This document shows positions 35,538 to 47,568 of a stretch of DNA of 64,000 bases, in pieces. The position numbers and the translations under genes are program-made. Source of the DNA: Lentinula raphanica (lineage: Eukaryota; Basidiomycota; Agaricomycetes; Agaricales; Omphalotaceae); assembly GCA_027919835.1 (NCBI GenBank), contig JANVFP010000034.1:496001-560000 (forward strand). Reading direction: 5' to 3'. Numbering within the stretch: the first letter of the stretch is position 1; each line of letters starts with the position of its first letter. A model generated the notes under the pieces. The model made no database searches, was not told the origin of the DNA, and worked only from the letters and a program-made list of their open reading frames with translations.

Positions 35538-37602
35538 TCACTGTCGACGCTCAATGATAATGTTAAATGGTTTGATATGACTGGCGAAAATCTGTTATTA
35601 GCCAACCACTGCCAGCTTCTCACAAACGGTGATACACGCACCTGGTTATGCCTGAGGTAAATTCCACCTGCGGAGCTGACCCTTCCCCGACAGGCAACGA
35701 AATTTTAAATTTCGAGAGAACTCTCGATATAATCAACAGAACAGATATCTCCGCTAGTCGCATACCAGGACAAGTCCGTCTTCCGTATCCGAAGCAATAA
35801 GTCCTTGGGTCTGGATTCAACTCAATATCCGAGTTTTCCGAATGTAAAGTGTATCCTGAGGTTTCTGAGCGTAGGGATTTCTTCAGATTCCCTTGTTGTG
35901 GCTGGTGCTTACTGATCACTGGGGTGTTGTTAAAGCGGGATGGTTTGAACTCATGGGGATCGGGATATAGAGCGGGATCGTGGAGGATAGCCCTAGACGG
36001 GAGGTTCAGCGAGAGGTAGCAGACCTTGAGTGACATGAGATTCACCATGTATTTGCGATGATAGTGCTGTCTTTGGGAATGCGGTAGGACTGGTATACAT
36101 CATCTTGAACAACTTTGTGAGGAAGAGCTACATAGGCAAAAAGATGCGTTGTCCATCAATTGAGTGCGATTGCAAAAGAAAAGCGGTGTTCGACCTACCC
36201 ATGTTAGACACAGGTGCGTATCGCAAAACCTCTTTGTACAAGGCGACAAGGTAATCGAGGCGATGAAGGTCCGTTATGGAAGGAACTCGTCCGGATCCAC
36301 AAAAATCAGTGATTTCGTGTTGGGCCTCTTCTTGGACGTCGGGGAACAGCGCCATCAAGAGAATGAAGGATGTAAGCGCTGAGACTGTCTACAGATATGA
36401 TGATATATATCTGATTGTAGATTCATATATAAAACTTACCGTGTCGGAAGCGCCTGCATAGAGCCCACCGGCAGCCCACTTGACGATATTTTCTGGTTCC
36501 GCGTGTGCATTGGGTTGAAGGAGTCGAGTCGTGAAGGAGTCAACGCTGTTTGATTGTGCCTGAAACCAGTATATCAAGTTAATGTGTGTTTCCTGAACAA
36601 GAAAAGGCGGACCATTTGTTTTTTGACCCAGTTATGTGGCACATCGGATAATGACTCAAGTTGCTTCCTCCATTTTTCGCCCTGCCGTCTGAATTGTGCG
36701 AACGGGAACCACGATGGAATGAAACGCACTGGCGACAAGGGAAATATGAGCATATGAAGGGAACAGTGTAGTTGGAGATGATGACAATATGTCAACAGGG
36801 TACAGCACATACCAATCGGATAGTAATCTACAAGCCAGCGCCCAGGAGCGAGAGCCCAACCAGATATCTTCGCGGATTCCTCTGCAATTTCAATGAAAGG
36901 ATCGTTGTTTTCGGTGACTGAATAGCCATAGGCTATTTTCATAATGATTGCAGCTATAGTTCTTGTATGCTAGATGAGAGACACTGGAAGATTATCATGA
37001 TGACTGCCAGGACTTACCTTCTGAGGTGATGCTGAAATTCTCCTGGTTTTTGAGTCATAAGTTCAATGAAGATGTTAGCTTCATTCTCTAGTAGCTCATG
37101 GTATTCCTCAAGTGCACGCCCACTCAGACCATGCCGTATCAGTCTCCGATATGTCCCATGTCGGGGATCTAGAGAGGATATGTTGAACACAGAATCTCCT
37201 CGTCCACAAAGTTCATGGTACATCCATGACTTTGGGCGATCAGAGTATAGAATCGCGCGTTTATCGAGAAGCTCCCGGACAGATTTATGATCGTTCAACA
37301 CAACGGTACGCCGGTTGTAGATCCAGAATGATATGACGGGACCTAGTACATACCCACAATTCTTCAAAATCAAAACAACAGAAGAAAAAACATATGATGC
37401 ACATACTTTGATAGTGTTCCGCCCATTGGGCATAAACCTTCCAGGGGGAATGGGTGAGTTGATCTTTGACTCCTGTGAAGAAGGCTCCCTTGGGACCAGG
37501 GGGAGTTCGTATTCGCCTACTGGTCCGCGAATATAAATGGACAAAAAGTATCAGTAATGCAGGTAAACAGAGTCCCAGTATGAGGGAAAGTAGATCCTGC
37601 AT
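35538..37602 (-). CDS. Cytochrome P450 monooxygenase, microsomal
   Basis: Starts at 37602 with an ER anchor (LSLILGLCLPALLILFVHLY), followed by the RTPPGPKG proline hinge. Further blocks are NISSLDPRHGTYRRLIRHGL, KWAAGGLYAGASDT/TVSALT (I-helix oxygen-binding motif, split by an intron), YKEVLRYAP (ExxR), FKPSRF (PERF region) and the heme-binding FGYGRRTCPGMRLAE. The last intron joins GIT to SHIKPFNIIIERRQ, stopping at 35538. All signature motifs are present, so it is probably active. The overall pattern resembles basidiomycete P450s annotated as O-methylsterigmatocystin oxidoreductase-like; the substrate is unknown. It lies between an AA9 LPMO and a glyoxal oxidase. A TATAAAAG box is at 37635-37642. 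Confidence 0.93.
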
Positions 37603-39305
37603 TTTGAGAGTTTGGGGTAGCTAGGACGAATCTGCTTTTATACAACGGACCTGAAGCTGAGTCAAGATAAGATGGAGCAAATGTGGATGCTTGGTATTGT
37701 CAATATGGAGATCTATACCGCGAAGGATACCGAGTGTAATATATCATCCCAGTTGACGAAACTATCTGTAAAACGAGGTTGCATCGCAATATTGTACAGT
37801 AACATACTGCTGGCGGTATAATTTGCATAACCTATAAGAGTGTCAGTCTACAGTGGGCGTAATCACAAAATACATTTACTATTTGAGATGATTATCTGAG
37901 ATACTAATCCGGATTGCTATGGCCGATCATATTGTTCATACCCGCCCTGTGCTCTGCGATAGACTGAGTTTGACCATGATTGACCGACCGAGGGAGACCT
38001 TCCTGCGTCAGTGATAGACGGAGCCCTGACGAGCGGTGTGTCTTGTCCTTTACCTTGAAGTGGCTGTGATCGTATCGTTGAACCTGGTCATAGGCAGGGA
38101 AGTGCCGTCAAAGAAGACTTTGAATTGTAGCCCACACCAAACAAATAACTGAATGTGCTCAAAACACAGCAACATTTAAAGGCGCTTACCCTGCGCTAAT
38201 TAACAGCTTCGACACTCGATCCAGCTACAAATGTAGCCATGATCCAGACCCGTAACTCTTCCGGTACCGCACCTATGACGAAGGTACATATACACGCTTC
38301 GAGTTCCTCTGAATGTTCGAAGAAATCAATTCATAGTGGATCACCGTGAACCTGTTTTAGACTCAAACCCGTACGGAAATACATTGGATAACCGAGAGGC
38401 CCACCGTTTGTGGGAAGTTGGAGGAAGTTTGAGTGATTCTGTCTGAAAGGATTTCAGGCTCACCGCCGAAAGAGCAATTCGAACGAAGATCACGGAATGG
38501 TTTCTGCAATCACATGCAAACTGTTGTAGGAGGACTAGAAAACCCAGCGAATTTTGTCAATGTCAGTGTAGGATGCCGAGTGTATTGGGGCTTACGCATT
38601 GTACAACTGCGCGATAATTCAGAACTTGAAAAACCGTTAGAGAAAAGCACCACGATGCCGCTATAGCGGTCCGTCCTATAGTATGCTAAGGACTGAAGAG
38701 AATTGCTCGAGGTATGATCCTGTTGCAAAACGGAGATTCGTATTTGTTTCGCGCCAGTGGCAATGTTTACAGTTTGAGAATCTCCGACTGGTTTGAGATA
38801 GCAGAGCTTGGCCCGAGGCCTCTAGCGGAAAAGTGACGACTGGAGATTCATCCGTTCGTGCTACAGCCTGAGGTTTGCGGAGAATGTATAGTCGTCTATT
38901 AGTGCGAAATTCCGAAATTGAATGAGGCTGGCAAGAAACGTTACAGTGGATTTAAGCAAGGATTCTCGATAGCATATACTCGAGAGCAGTACTCACACAA
39001 AACGCTGCGAAATTGACTTCAGAAAGAGAATGGGAAGAAGAATCTGAACAAAAGAATGCTTGGCAGAGTCTAGACACATTTTGGTAAGAATCGTGAGAGA
39101 TGTGAATCAACAATGGTGACTTCATCGTCAGAATTACTTTTCCTCTCTCTTCAGTCTGTTACTACCACCTCTCATCTCGCTCAACATCACACTCGTTTCT
39201 ACATTCTTTCTCATTCTTTTACTGAAAGTCTTCAGGCAATTCCTCAGTAATTGAGCATCAGTCTCTCAACCCGAGCCCTTGTATCTTCCTCACGACTTTC
39301 TAACG
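37603..39305. other. Divergent promoter region of P450 and glyoxal oxidase
   Basis: The 1.7-kb region separates the two divergent genes. Open frames at 38433-38728 on both strands lack domain or splice support. A CT-rich tract at 39130-39250 precedes the glyoxal oxidase start and is typical of fungal core promoters without a TATA box. No gene was found. Confidence 0.55.
37635..37642 (-). promoter_or_regulatory. TATA box of the P450 gene
   Basis: Minus-strand TATAAAAG lies about 35 bp upstream of the P450 ATG (37602), close to the position expected for a core promoter with a short leader. Confidence 0.45.
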
Positions 39306-41821
39306 ATGTTCGCGTCCGTTCTTTTGCTGGCCTCATGGTTAGCATTTCCAGCTGTAGCAAGCAAGGCTGGCTCTTTCTCAGACGGTGGCGATACCTCAGT
39401 CAGCGCTATGATGGTTCGTGTCGGTGTAGTCACGTTCTTTTCATGTTCTGACGGACTCGCGCGTGCAGATGTTTGTGGGTAACAAAGACAAGGTCTACAT
39501 TATGGACAAAGCAGAAGGGAATGCCGCCCAGGTTGATGACCATCCTGCTTGGGGTGCTGTTTGGTACGATACGCTTTCTTGAATAATTTTCTCCCTTGTT
39601 CTGAAATGACTTGGTAGGGATTTCAATACTCATCAGACGCAAGTTATGGATATCAGGACCAACGTCTTCTGTGCTTCTGGAATGCACCTACCCAATGGCT
39701 CATACGTCACTTTCGGTGGCAATGGCGCGGTCTCACCTGGTGGTAACATTGGGTCAGTACCCAATGGTGAAGGTGCTGCATCGTACGATGCCACATACAA
39801 AGACTACGACGGTTCCAAGGCCATCCGAGTGCTCAATCCTTGTACAGACTCAGACGACTTTACGTCTTCGAACTGCCAATGGTTTGACAATCCGGACGTC
39901 CTTTCCATGCAGAAGAAGCGCTGGTATTCCGCTGCTGAACCGCTCGGTGATGGTTCTGTAGCGCTCATTGGTGGTTTTGTGAACGGCGGCTACATCAATA
40001 GGAATACTCCCAATACAGATCCTGAATTCGAGGGTGGAGCAGCAGAGCCGACGTATGAGTTTTATCCTGCAAACGGACGCAACGCGACCGTGATGCAATT
40101 CATGATTAAGACGTCAGGCTTAAACGCTTATGCACACACGTATCTGATGCCCTCTGGAAACATGCTCGTGCAAGCGAATATCTCTACTAGTGCGTTCAAT
40201 CTCGGGAATTCTGTTTGATGTTTTGACTGACGCTAAACCAGTGCTTTGGAATCCGGAAACCAATACCGAAACCGACCTTCCTGACATGCCAGGTGGTGTT
40301 GTCCGTGTCTACCCTGCCTCAGGTGCGGTCGCCATGCTCCCCCTTACCCCGGCAAACAATTACACCCCCACGGTCTTATTTTGCGGAGGCTCTGACATGC
40401 CAGATCATCTATGGGGAAATTATTCCTTCCCCAATACAGATACCTGGCTCTATCCCGCATCCAAAGATTGCCAACGGCTAACGCCTGAGCCGCTCGACGG
40501 TTCGGCACCTGTCTACATCCAAGACGATGACATGATTGAAGGCCGGACCATGGGACAGTTCATCACACTACCAGACGGAAAAATGTTGGTCGTGAACGGT
40601 GGGCTAAACGGAACCGCGGGGTATGCCACGAACACGGGAACGACTTTCTCTTACAATCAGATGCCTTATGGAATGTCCTTGGCTTCTGGTCCTGTCGGAA
40701 CTCCAGCCTTGTATGATCCTAATGCCCCTGCCGGTAGTCGATGGTCAAATGCGGGTTTCCAAACATCTAACATTGCTCGACTCTACCACTCATCCGCTAT
40801 CCTACTCCCTGACGCATCCGTCCTTATCGCTGGTTCCAATCCCAACGTTGATGTAAACCTGACCACGTACTTCCCTACTACCTACCAGGCTGAGATATTC
40901 TACCCGGATTACTTCTCTGCCACTACGCGTCCCGTTCCATCCGGTATTCCCTCTAACTTGACTTATGGTGGAACTCCTTTTGATATCACGGTCCCTGCGT
41001 CTTCGTATTCCGGCTCGAGCAATGACGCAGCCGATAACACCACCGTAGTGGTCGTTCGCCCTGGTTGGACCACGCATGGAATGAATATGGGCCAAAGATA
41101 CCTCCAACTGAACAACACCTACACCGTCAACTCAGATGGCTCCCTTACGTTACATACTGCCCAGATGCCCCCAAACCCCAATATTTTCCAACCGGGACCG
41201 GCTATGTTATTCGTCGTCGTCAACGGTATTCCATCAAATGCGACTTTTGTAATCATTGGTAGTGGCAACATTGAAACGCAACCCGTTGCAGCTGCGAGCG
41301 TCTTACCCGAAAGCGTCCGCTTGAGTGGTGCGAGTGGAAGCGGCTCATCTGGTAGTGACCCAGCTCAAGTATCGAGCGGTGGAATCTCTCACACGGCAGT
41401 CATTGTAGGCACCGTCGTCGCGGGGATCATACTCTTAGGCGTAATCGGTGCTCTCATCAGTGTTTGTGCTGCAAGGCGCCGGAGAGAAAAAGCCCAGAAA
41501 AATGCCTCGTCATATGCGATGAGAAATGCTCCAGGCGGTGCAGGAGCTCTTGGAGCTGTCTATGGCGCAGGTTCTTCAAAGGATGTGCGGAGTTCTGACT
41601 CGAGTGCGTTTTCGATGCAGCGGGACTACAATAATAGTCAACAGTGGGCAGGGAGTACTGCTCACTTGAATGGAGGAGACAGTGGTCGGCTTTCCCCTTA
41701 CCAGGACGCCCCGCCATATCTTGAAGATTCAAGGGGACCTCATGGTATGAGTATGGAGCTGGATCCATACGCTGCTCAGTCGAGGATGAGCACTAGCCAG
41801 CCAAATGGCTCTCGTTACTGA
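39306..41821 (+). CDS. Glyoxal oxidase (AA5_1 copper radical oxidase), membrane-anchored
   Basis: Oxidises small aldehydes such as glyoxal and methylglyoxal, releasing H2O2. The signal peptide is MFASVLLLASWLAFPAVAS. The cross-linked radical site residues are visible as NVFCASGMHLPNG (Cys) and KKRWYSAAEPLGDG (Tyr). The second Tyr/His pair is in ARLYHSSAILLPDAS, and the further copper His in RPGWTTHGMNMGQR. Three introns join VSAMM/MFVGNKD, AVWDFNTHQTQ and NIST/MLWNP. After the catalytic domain come a Ser/Gly linker, one TM helix (TAVIVGTVVAGIILLGVIGA), an RRRREK stop-transfer and a Ser-rich cytoplasmic tail of about 110 residues. This makes it cell-surface anchored rather than freely secreted. 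The in-frame ATG at 39279 gives a worse signal peptide. Confidence 0.95.
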
Positions 41822-42432
41822 TCAATCAGACCTTTTTGATATCGGATGGACAACTTTCGTTGTATAGAATGGGTTGTTGGTTTTTTTTCTCATCATGTTG
41901 CTTTGGATCGTTTCGGACTCTTCAACTCAAACTTGCATGAAAGTATACGCATGTACATTATTCCATCAGCTATCACTATATCATACTTCACATTTTTTCC
42001 ATCACCATAGTTGTCTATGCCTCCAGTAATCCATTCCCGTCTCGAGCTTTCGTTTCAGAAAAGAGTTCGACCGAAAACTTAAGGCTATACTCGGGCTTTA
42101 CAACTGGAGTAATTATATAAAGTATTCATGATATGATTGAGTCGACGCTTTCCATGCGTGGTGCATGCTCTTGCATGCTCAGCATTCTGTGTGCATGGCG
42201 CTAGCCCGTGTCGTAGTTTACGGATGAAATAAAAGAAATCTCGTTCTGAAGAGCGACGCGTCTTCCCATGTATAGTCACGTGAAACAGGCATGATCGATT
42301 GCACCCATGTCACCGCCGCACCGGTGACCCAACAATTTTTTCGAACTAACACTGAGACCGTCACCATCGTCGAATATTGAACGATCTCTTTTTCTTGATT
42401 TACGAGACGGCTAGCCATATTATTGGACGCTC
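41822..42432. other. Spacer between glyoxal oxidase and UTP7-like gene
   Basis: The 611-bp spacer contains the glyoxal oxidase 3' flank and the promoter of the WD-repeat gene. Minus-strand frames at 42085-42418 have no support. Confidence 0.55.
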
Positions 42433-44475
42433 ATGGATGCACTCATAGCCCAAGCCGACGATCTCCAATCACTCTCCAAGAAGCGGAAAAGATCCCACCG
42501 TTCTGACTCCCAGCCTGGTCCTTCTCGAGTGTCAGACAAAACATCAAACTCAATCATAAAAAATACCTCGCTTCCACATTCTCTACGACCTCGAGCTGAC
42601 GAAGCGGTGGCAACGCAGCAATATAAGCACATCGCTAATCCAAAGCTACGACGTTCACTAGCAAAAACCTCGAATCATATTGTTCAATCTCTGGCTCTTC
42701 TTACCGATGCTGTTGATCTATTGCCTACGGAAGAGACAGGATCTGTACAGGCTGAAGATGCACTAGAGCGAACGTGGCGGCTTTCTCAGACCGATATCGC
42801 CAAGGAGGCAGGAGCTGAGGCTGCTCGAGGGCGAATGGAGATGAAGCTTGACGGAGGCCCTTACCGAGTTCGATACACTAGGAACGGGAGACATATGGCA
42901 ATCGCTGGTAGGACAGGGCATGTCGCATCCTTCGATACCCTCACAGGTGCTGTGCACAGTGAACTTCAGCTCGGCGAAACATGTAGCGATATCGTGTTCC
43001 TGCAAGATCATTCTTTCTATGCAGTCGCACAACACAAGTATACCTTCATTTACGACAGAGACGGGGTGGAAATTCACAAGCTCAAGGATCATATTAGTCC
43101 TACGCGGCTGGAATTTCTTCCTTATCATTGGCTGCTCGCTAGCGTTGGGACCGCAGGATACTTGAAATATCAGGATACATCAACCGGTCAGCTAGTCGCA
43201 CAACATCGCACAGCTCTCGGTGCATGTTCTGTTCTTGCGCAGAATCCTCATAATGCCGTTCTATACTTGGGACATCAAAATGGCTGTGTCACCTTATGGA
43301 CGCCAAACCTCCCCCATCCTGCAGTCAAAGTCCTTGCCCATCTCGGACCTCTATCCAGCATCTCCATTGATCCGAGCGAAAGCGGAAGATACATGGCAAC
43401 CGCAGGCAAGGATGGGAATGTCAAAGTATGGGATTGCAGAAACTGGAAAGGTGCTGTGCGAGAATGGACTTTGAGAAGTGGTGGAAAGGGAGATGCTGAA
43501 GTGCAATGGAGTCAGAAAGGGATACTTGCTGTCGGAAGTGGTGGAAGCGTCAACATGTATAGGTCACCGTCGATCAAAACTTCGCATCAGCCTTCGTCAC
43601 AACCCCCTCTCTACTTGACACATCCTCTTCCATCTGCCTCTCACAGACCTATTACCTCGTTGCGTTTTGCTCCATTTCAAGACATACTCACCATAGGACA
43701 TGGTAAAGGTACAAGTAGTATTCTAGTACCCGGTGCGGGCGAGGGCGGTATGGATACTGGAGAAGGTCTGGATTTGTATGAGGGCATTAAGGGCCGTAGG
43801 GAGAGGGAAGTTCGCGGCTTGCTCGATAAGGTCTGTTGCTATCGAAATGATCTTTTTCAACAACACCATAAATCTGATTTTCTGCACGCAGATTCAACCA
43901 GACATGATTACTCTGGACCCAGAACTCATAGGAGGCTTGGCTCCTCCGTCAAAACTAGTAATCGGTACTTCTGGTGAGCTATTCACTCTCATGAATCATC
44001 AGATTTTACTCCAACTTTTTATTCTAGGTGGCTCTGGTTCTTCTCGCGCTACAGAAATACCATTTGCCCGTCTACCTCGTTCCGAGCGATTACGAGTCTC
44101 AGGCAAAGCTGATTTAACAGAAGAACCCACTTCCGATGCGGAATCAGGTCGTGACGCTAGCGATAGTTCAAAGCCCAAGGCAATGACTAAAGAGGAACGA
44201 GAAAAGAAAAAGATGCGCGGGAAGGGGAAGAGTTTGAAGAGATACCTCAGGAAGCAGAGGAAAAACGTTATTGACCCTACAGCCGTAAGTTTTTGATGCT
44301 TTTCCGTCTTCGTTAATATCAGTCTCATTCTCGATTGTTCCAGGTTGCAATTCGGGCCAAGATAGAAAAACAAAAAGCTGAACGCAAAGCGGAGATTCGT
44401 AAAGCCAAGTACGGCGATGAACCTCAAGAGAAAAGCACTGCATTAGATAGATTCAAAAGGACCTCGAAGGAGTAG
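42433..44475 (+). CDS. UTP7: U3 snoRNP/SSU processome WD-repeat protein (UTP7/WDR46-like)
   Basis: Nucleolar protein of the small-subunit processome, needed for 18S rRNA maturation. Residues about 1-130 are a basic, helical N-terminal region. They are followed by a WD40 propeller with YRVRYTRNGRHMAIAGRTGH, SVGTAGYLKYQDTSTG, YLGHQNGCVTLWTPNLPHP and YMATAGKDGNVKVWDCRNW. The BING4 C-terminal domain follows with LRFAPFQDILTIGHGKG, GLDLYEGIKGRREREV and LDPELIGGLAPPSKLVIG. The C-terminal tail is highly basic (KKMRGKGKSLKRYLRKQRKN). Three introns at about 43831, 43974 and 44285 join in frame, and the stop is at 44473-44475. The first exon is over 1.3 kb, unusually long for this window. Confidence 0.93.
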
Positions 44476-46184
44476 GCTGGTTTTTTAATACAGTCTTGAT
44501 CATTCTCCATGTCGCAAGGAATCCGAATGTCGCCCAACTTCAAGTCGAGGAATATCTCATACTCCCAGCGATCCTCATAAGTAGGCGGAAAATACCTGTC
44601 TTCTGTCTCATCAGAGAACTCGTGGAGTCAGAGATCGAGACTCAGAATGTCCATCGCGCAAGTGAATTTCATAGTCAGATACTTCATGTAAGTCAGGATT
44701 CCCTGAATTCATATGTCATGATTTGCATGAGGTACTAGTAGGTTCGATTGCCTTCACAATTCTAAGCCACAAGCCAAGGCTTCGAAAACCGACCTCCAAA
44801 ATATCACCCACTATTTGACGGGGTCATAAACTTGTCGATGGTATGCGATTGTCATGCTTTGAATATTTAGGTTTGTAGGAGTTTGTGGGAAGCCGCTGTC
44901 AAGAGAAGTTACGACGAACATCGTTCTGCAACATGCAGCTGCCAGTGATATTGACCTTTGAAAGAAAGGGGGAAGGTGGCCGAATCTACAACTGCGACTC
45001 GCTGGATACGACCGTTCAACGTTCAGTCGCAGCTCAGCAATTTCACCCAAGAGCAACCAGAATTTGACGGAGGAGTAATGCAATTTCGAGAGCCGTGCTC
45101 TACTAGACAAAGAAAGAAAGCCTGAAAATGATATCCGTCATGAAGGTGGGACTCCTCGCCACTCATTTAAAAATCATTCTCAATTCCCAATACTGAACGC
45201 TGTCACAACGTATAGCTCGATTAATTTCGCTTCTACAACAGCACCGATGATTATGGGATTGTTATGAGCCAAAATCAGGTTTTTTCGCATTGTCTTATTC
45301 GCGAATGAAGGTGAATATCCTGTTCAAACCGTATGGTGGATAACTCAGAGACCTCGTTTCCACCGGATAGCAGTGACAAATCATGACTTGAATGTGCGCT
45401 TCAACCTACGAGATATCCGGAATCTGCCTGGCTATCAAATTCTATCATGTATGCAAGCAGCATACGGGAGAACGAAATGTTCGTTCGTTCAATAGGAGAC
45501 AAGGTACCTCCCTTGTTATCGTGCCAAGCTCCGTTTAGAAGGTAGATTCATTGAAGTCAGAAGGTAGGCATCTCTCAATCCTACAAGTTTGATCGATCAG
45601 CCCGGGTGAGTTAACGATACATTTCCACAGTGTGGTGCTCGTGCTGTCTGATGCTGCGTTCTTGAGATAGGTACTAGTATATCGTGTGGGCTACGTGTTT
45701 CTGATGAGGCTGCTAGTTTTGTGCAGTAGCCATGCTAGTACTATTTCTGGTGAACTTTCTCTATGGTCACAGAATTTCCTAACAAGAAAAATGGGTTCAG
45801 CCAAGAATAACGGACTGAGGCTACTCTGGAGATACTCCGGGCTTCTTCCAGCCAGTCACAGTGATCTCTAGAGATTCCAAAGAATCTTCAAGTGGAGGCA
45901 TTCAGGAGTGCCGATACACATGACAGTTCCAAGTAGTACTAATGCTACGGAGTCCGGACCAGTCCTTCAATCAATCATCTAGAGACTTGTATATGTTCTC
46001 GGCTTCTGTTCTTGAAGTTTCTTTCGAACGTGGGGAGCCACTATAAAAGCCCGAAGTTACTTCTTTACTCTCACATCACATTCTCCTCTCCCAATCCAGA
46101 TGAGACTCTATCATTCACCAAACTCGGGATTCCGACCAACTGTCTATGCATTAATCAATCTACGCACGAGAGCACAGCGGCCGC
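44476..46184. other. Intergenic region, no gene seen
   Basis: The 1.7-kb stretch has only short antisense open frames (for example 44811-45110 minus) without domain or splice support. The downstream end contains the promoter of the small gene at 46185. Confidence 0.5.
46042..46048 (+). promoter_or_regulatory. TATA box upstream of small membrane-protein gene
   Basis: TATAAAA in CACTATAAAAGCCCG lies 143 bp before the ATG at 46185 (58 bp before ATG 46100). It supports a promoter firing rightwards here. Confidence 0.4.
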
Positions 46185-46663
46185 ATGATCCCCTCGCTCC
46201 TCTCGCGTTGTCGGTATGCAACATCCTCAAGGCTTATAAGGCGAATATTTCTCTGGATTTTAATCCTCAAACTTGTGTTCATCGGTTCACAGAATTCTTG
46301 TGGTCTGATACGTTCGCTCATCGAAATTATTTATGAGTACGGTGTAGCGAAGATTGAGAGAAATGCTAATTTGGATGCCTCGTACGTAGGAGCAGATGTC
46401 CCCCAACCTGCAATGCCTGACATAAATTGTTCTTTCGAAGAGAGGTCGATGCGTTGAGGAACATCGAGACTGCGCTCATTCCTGACCAGTGGAACAGGGC
46501 AGACTCGGATGATTTCTCGACGCAGATCGAAGATTACAAGGATTTTTTCTTGGGTCTCAGAATGAATCTATATAGCCTGTATGTCTTTGCTTCTGATATA
46601 CTGTCCCTCATCTACTCATCAAACACTACAAGTGCTAGCGAACGTCTGAGCTTGTCGACGTAG
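46185..46663 (+). CDS. Small hypothetical protein with one N-terminal TM segment
   Basis: Exon 1 (46185-46381) reads MIPSLLSRCRYATSSRLIRR, then a hydrophobic helix IFLWILILKLVFIGSQ, then IRSLIEIIYEYGVAKIERNA. A strong GTACGTAG donor and a TTCGAAG acceptor bring in exon 2 (from 46441). The join is DAS/EVDALRNIETALIPDQWN, then SDDFSTQIEDYKDFFLGLRM, stopping at 46663. A further GTATGT...CTACAAG intron near 46578 might remove part of the tail. An alternative first ATG at 46100 is in another frame. Frame continuity over the intron and the upstream TATA box argue for a real gene of about 140 residues. I recognise no family. Confidence 0.42.
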
Positions 46664-47568
46664 AGTCGTCATTAGTTACAGCAGGCCACAGATGCGAAAG
46701 TTGGCACTGTCTAGCGAGTTAGGTGACGATCATATCGATATGGACCGTGACGCTCCTTGGCAGTGCTCACGATGCATATTCCCACTCTACCATAGGGACA
46801 CAACGATGAGCGCAGTCTAAGTTCATGGTCCTCGAGGCCTCAAGGCCTCACAGGCTGTAGGCATCCGGAATCCTTCGCGATCGACAACTTGCGGCTACGA
46901 ACGCTACTTTCACACTAGATCGAGATCTTGAACATATCGGACATGTTATGTATTACTGGACTATTATCTATCATTCCACTTGCCATGGGCTGTTATAGGA
47001 CGCCTCCATCGATGTAAATCTTTGAAAAGCGGAGTTTATGAGAGGCTCACAGCAATAGATAGGACTATCATATGTATTAATGCCAACAATCTAGACTCCT
47101 AGAGATTTGGACATGTTGATTGAAGCAATTCTCTTGCTAGAAGGAGTGCTTTGAGTTGCGATGTTGACTGCATGATCATGGTAATGGAAGTATTGCCAGT
47201 GGTTCGAAGTGACCCAGAGTGACTCACTGCATGCCTCTGATCTACTCTGATCAGGTCTAAACATCGAAGGATATGATCTGAGCCTTCAGGAAATTCGAAA
47301 CGCTTCATGCAAGAACCAAAATATTTAATCCAGACTGACATTGAGAAGAAAAACCTTGACGACGAGTAGAGATGTGCAACTACAGGAGTAAGATACAAGT
47401 ATATGATTATTAGAATCTGGAAACATCAGCAGCGCATCAACCGCAATCATATCTAAGAGGATGAATTGCTCAAAGCCAATGGACGCCAATCGAGAAGCCC
47501 TGGTACGATAAGTTAGTTAGGCCATGTGCAAGATATGAAATCAGTGATCAAAAGACCCACTCACCATT
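46664..47568. other. Intergenic region, nothing supported
   Basis: The 905-bp spacer contains a short perfect inverted repeat (GAGGCCT-CA-AGGCCTC) near 46852-46867 and one 99-codon minus-strand frame (47099-47398) without domain support. Confidence 0.5.
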
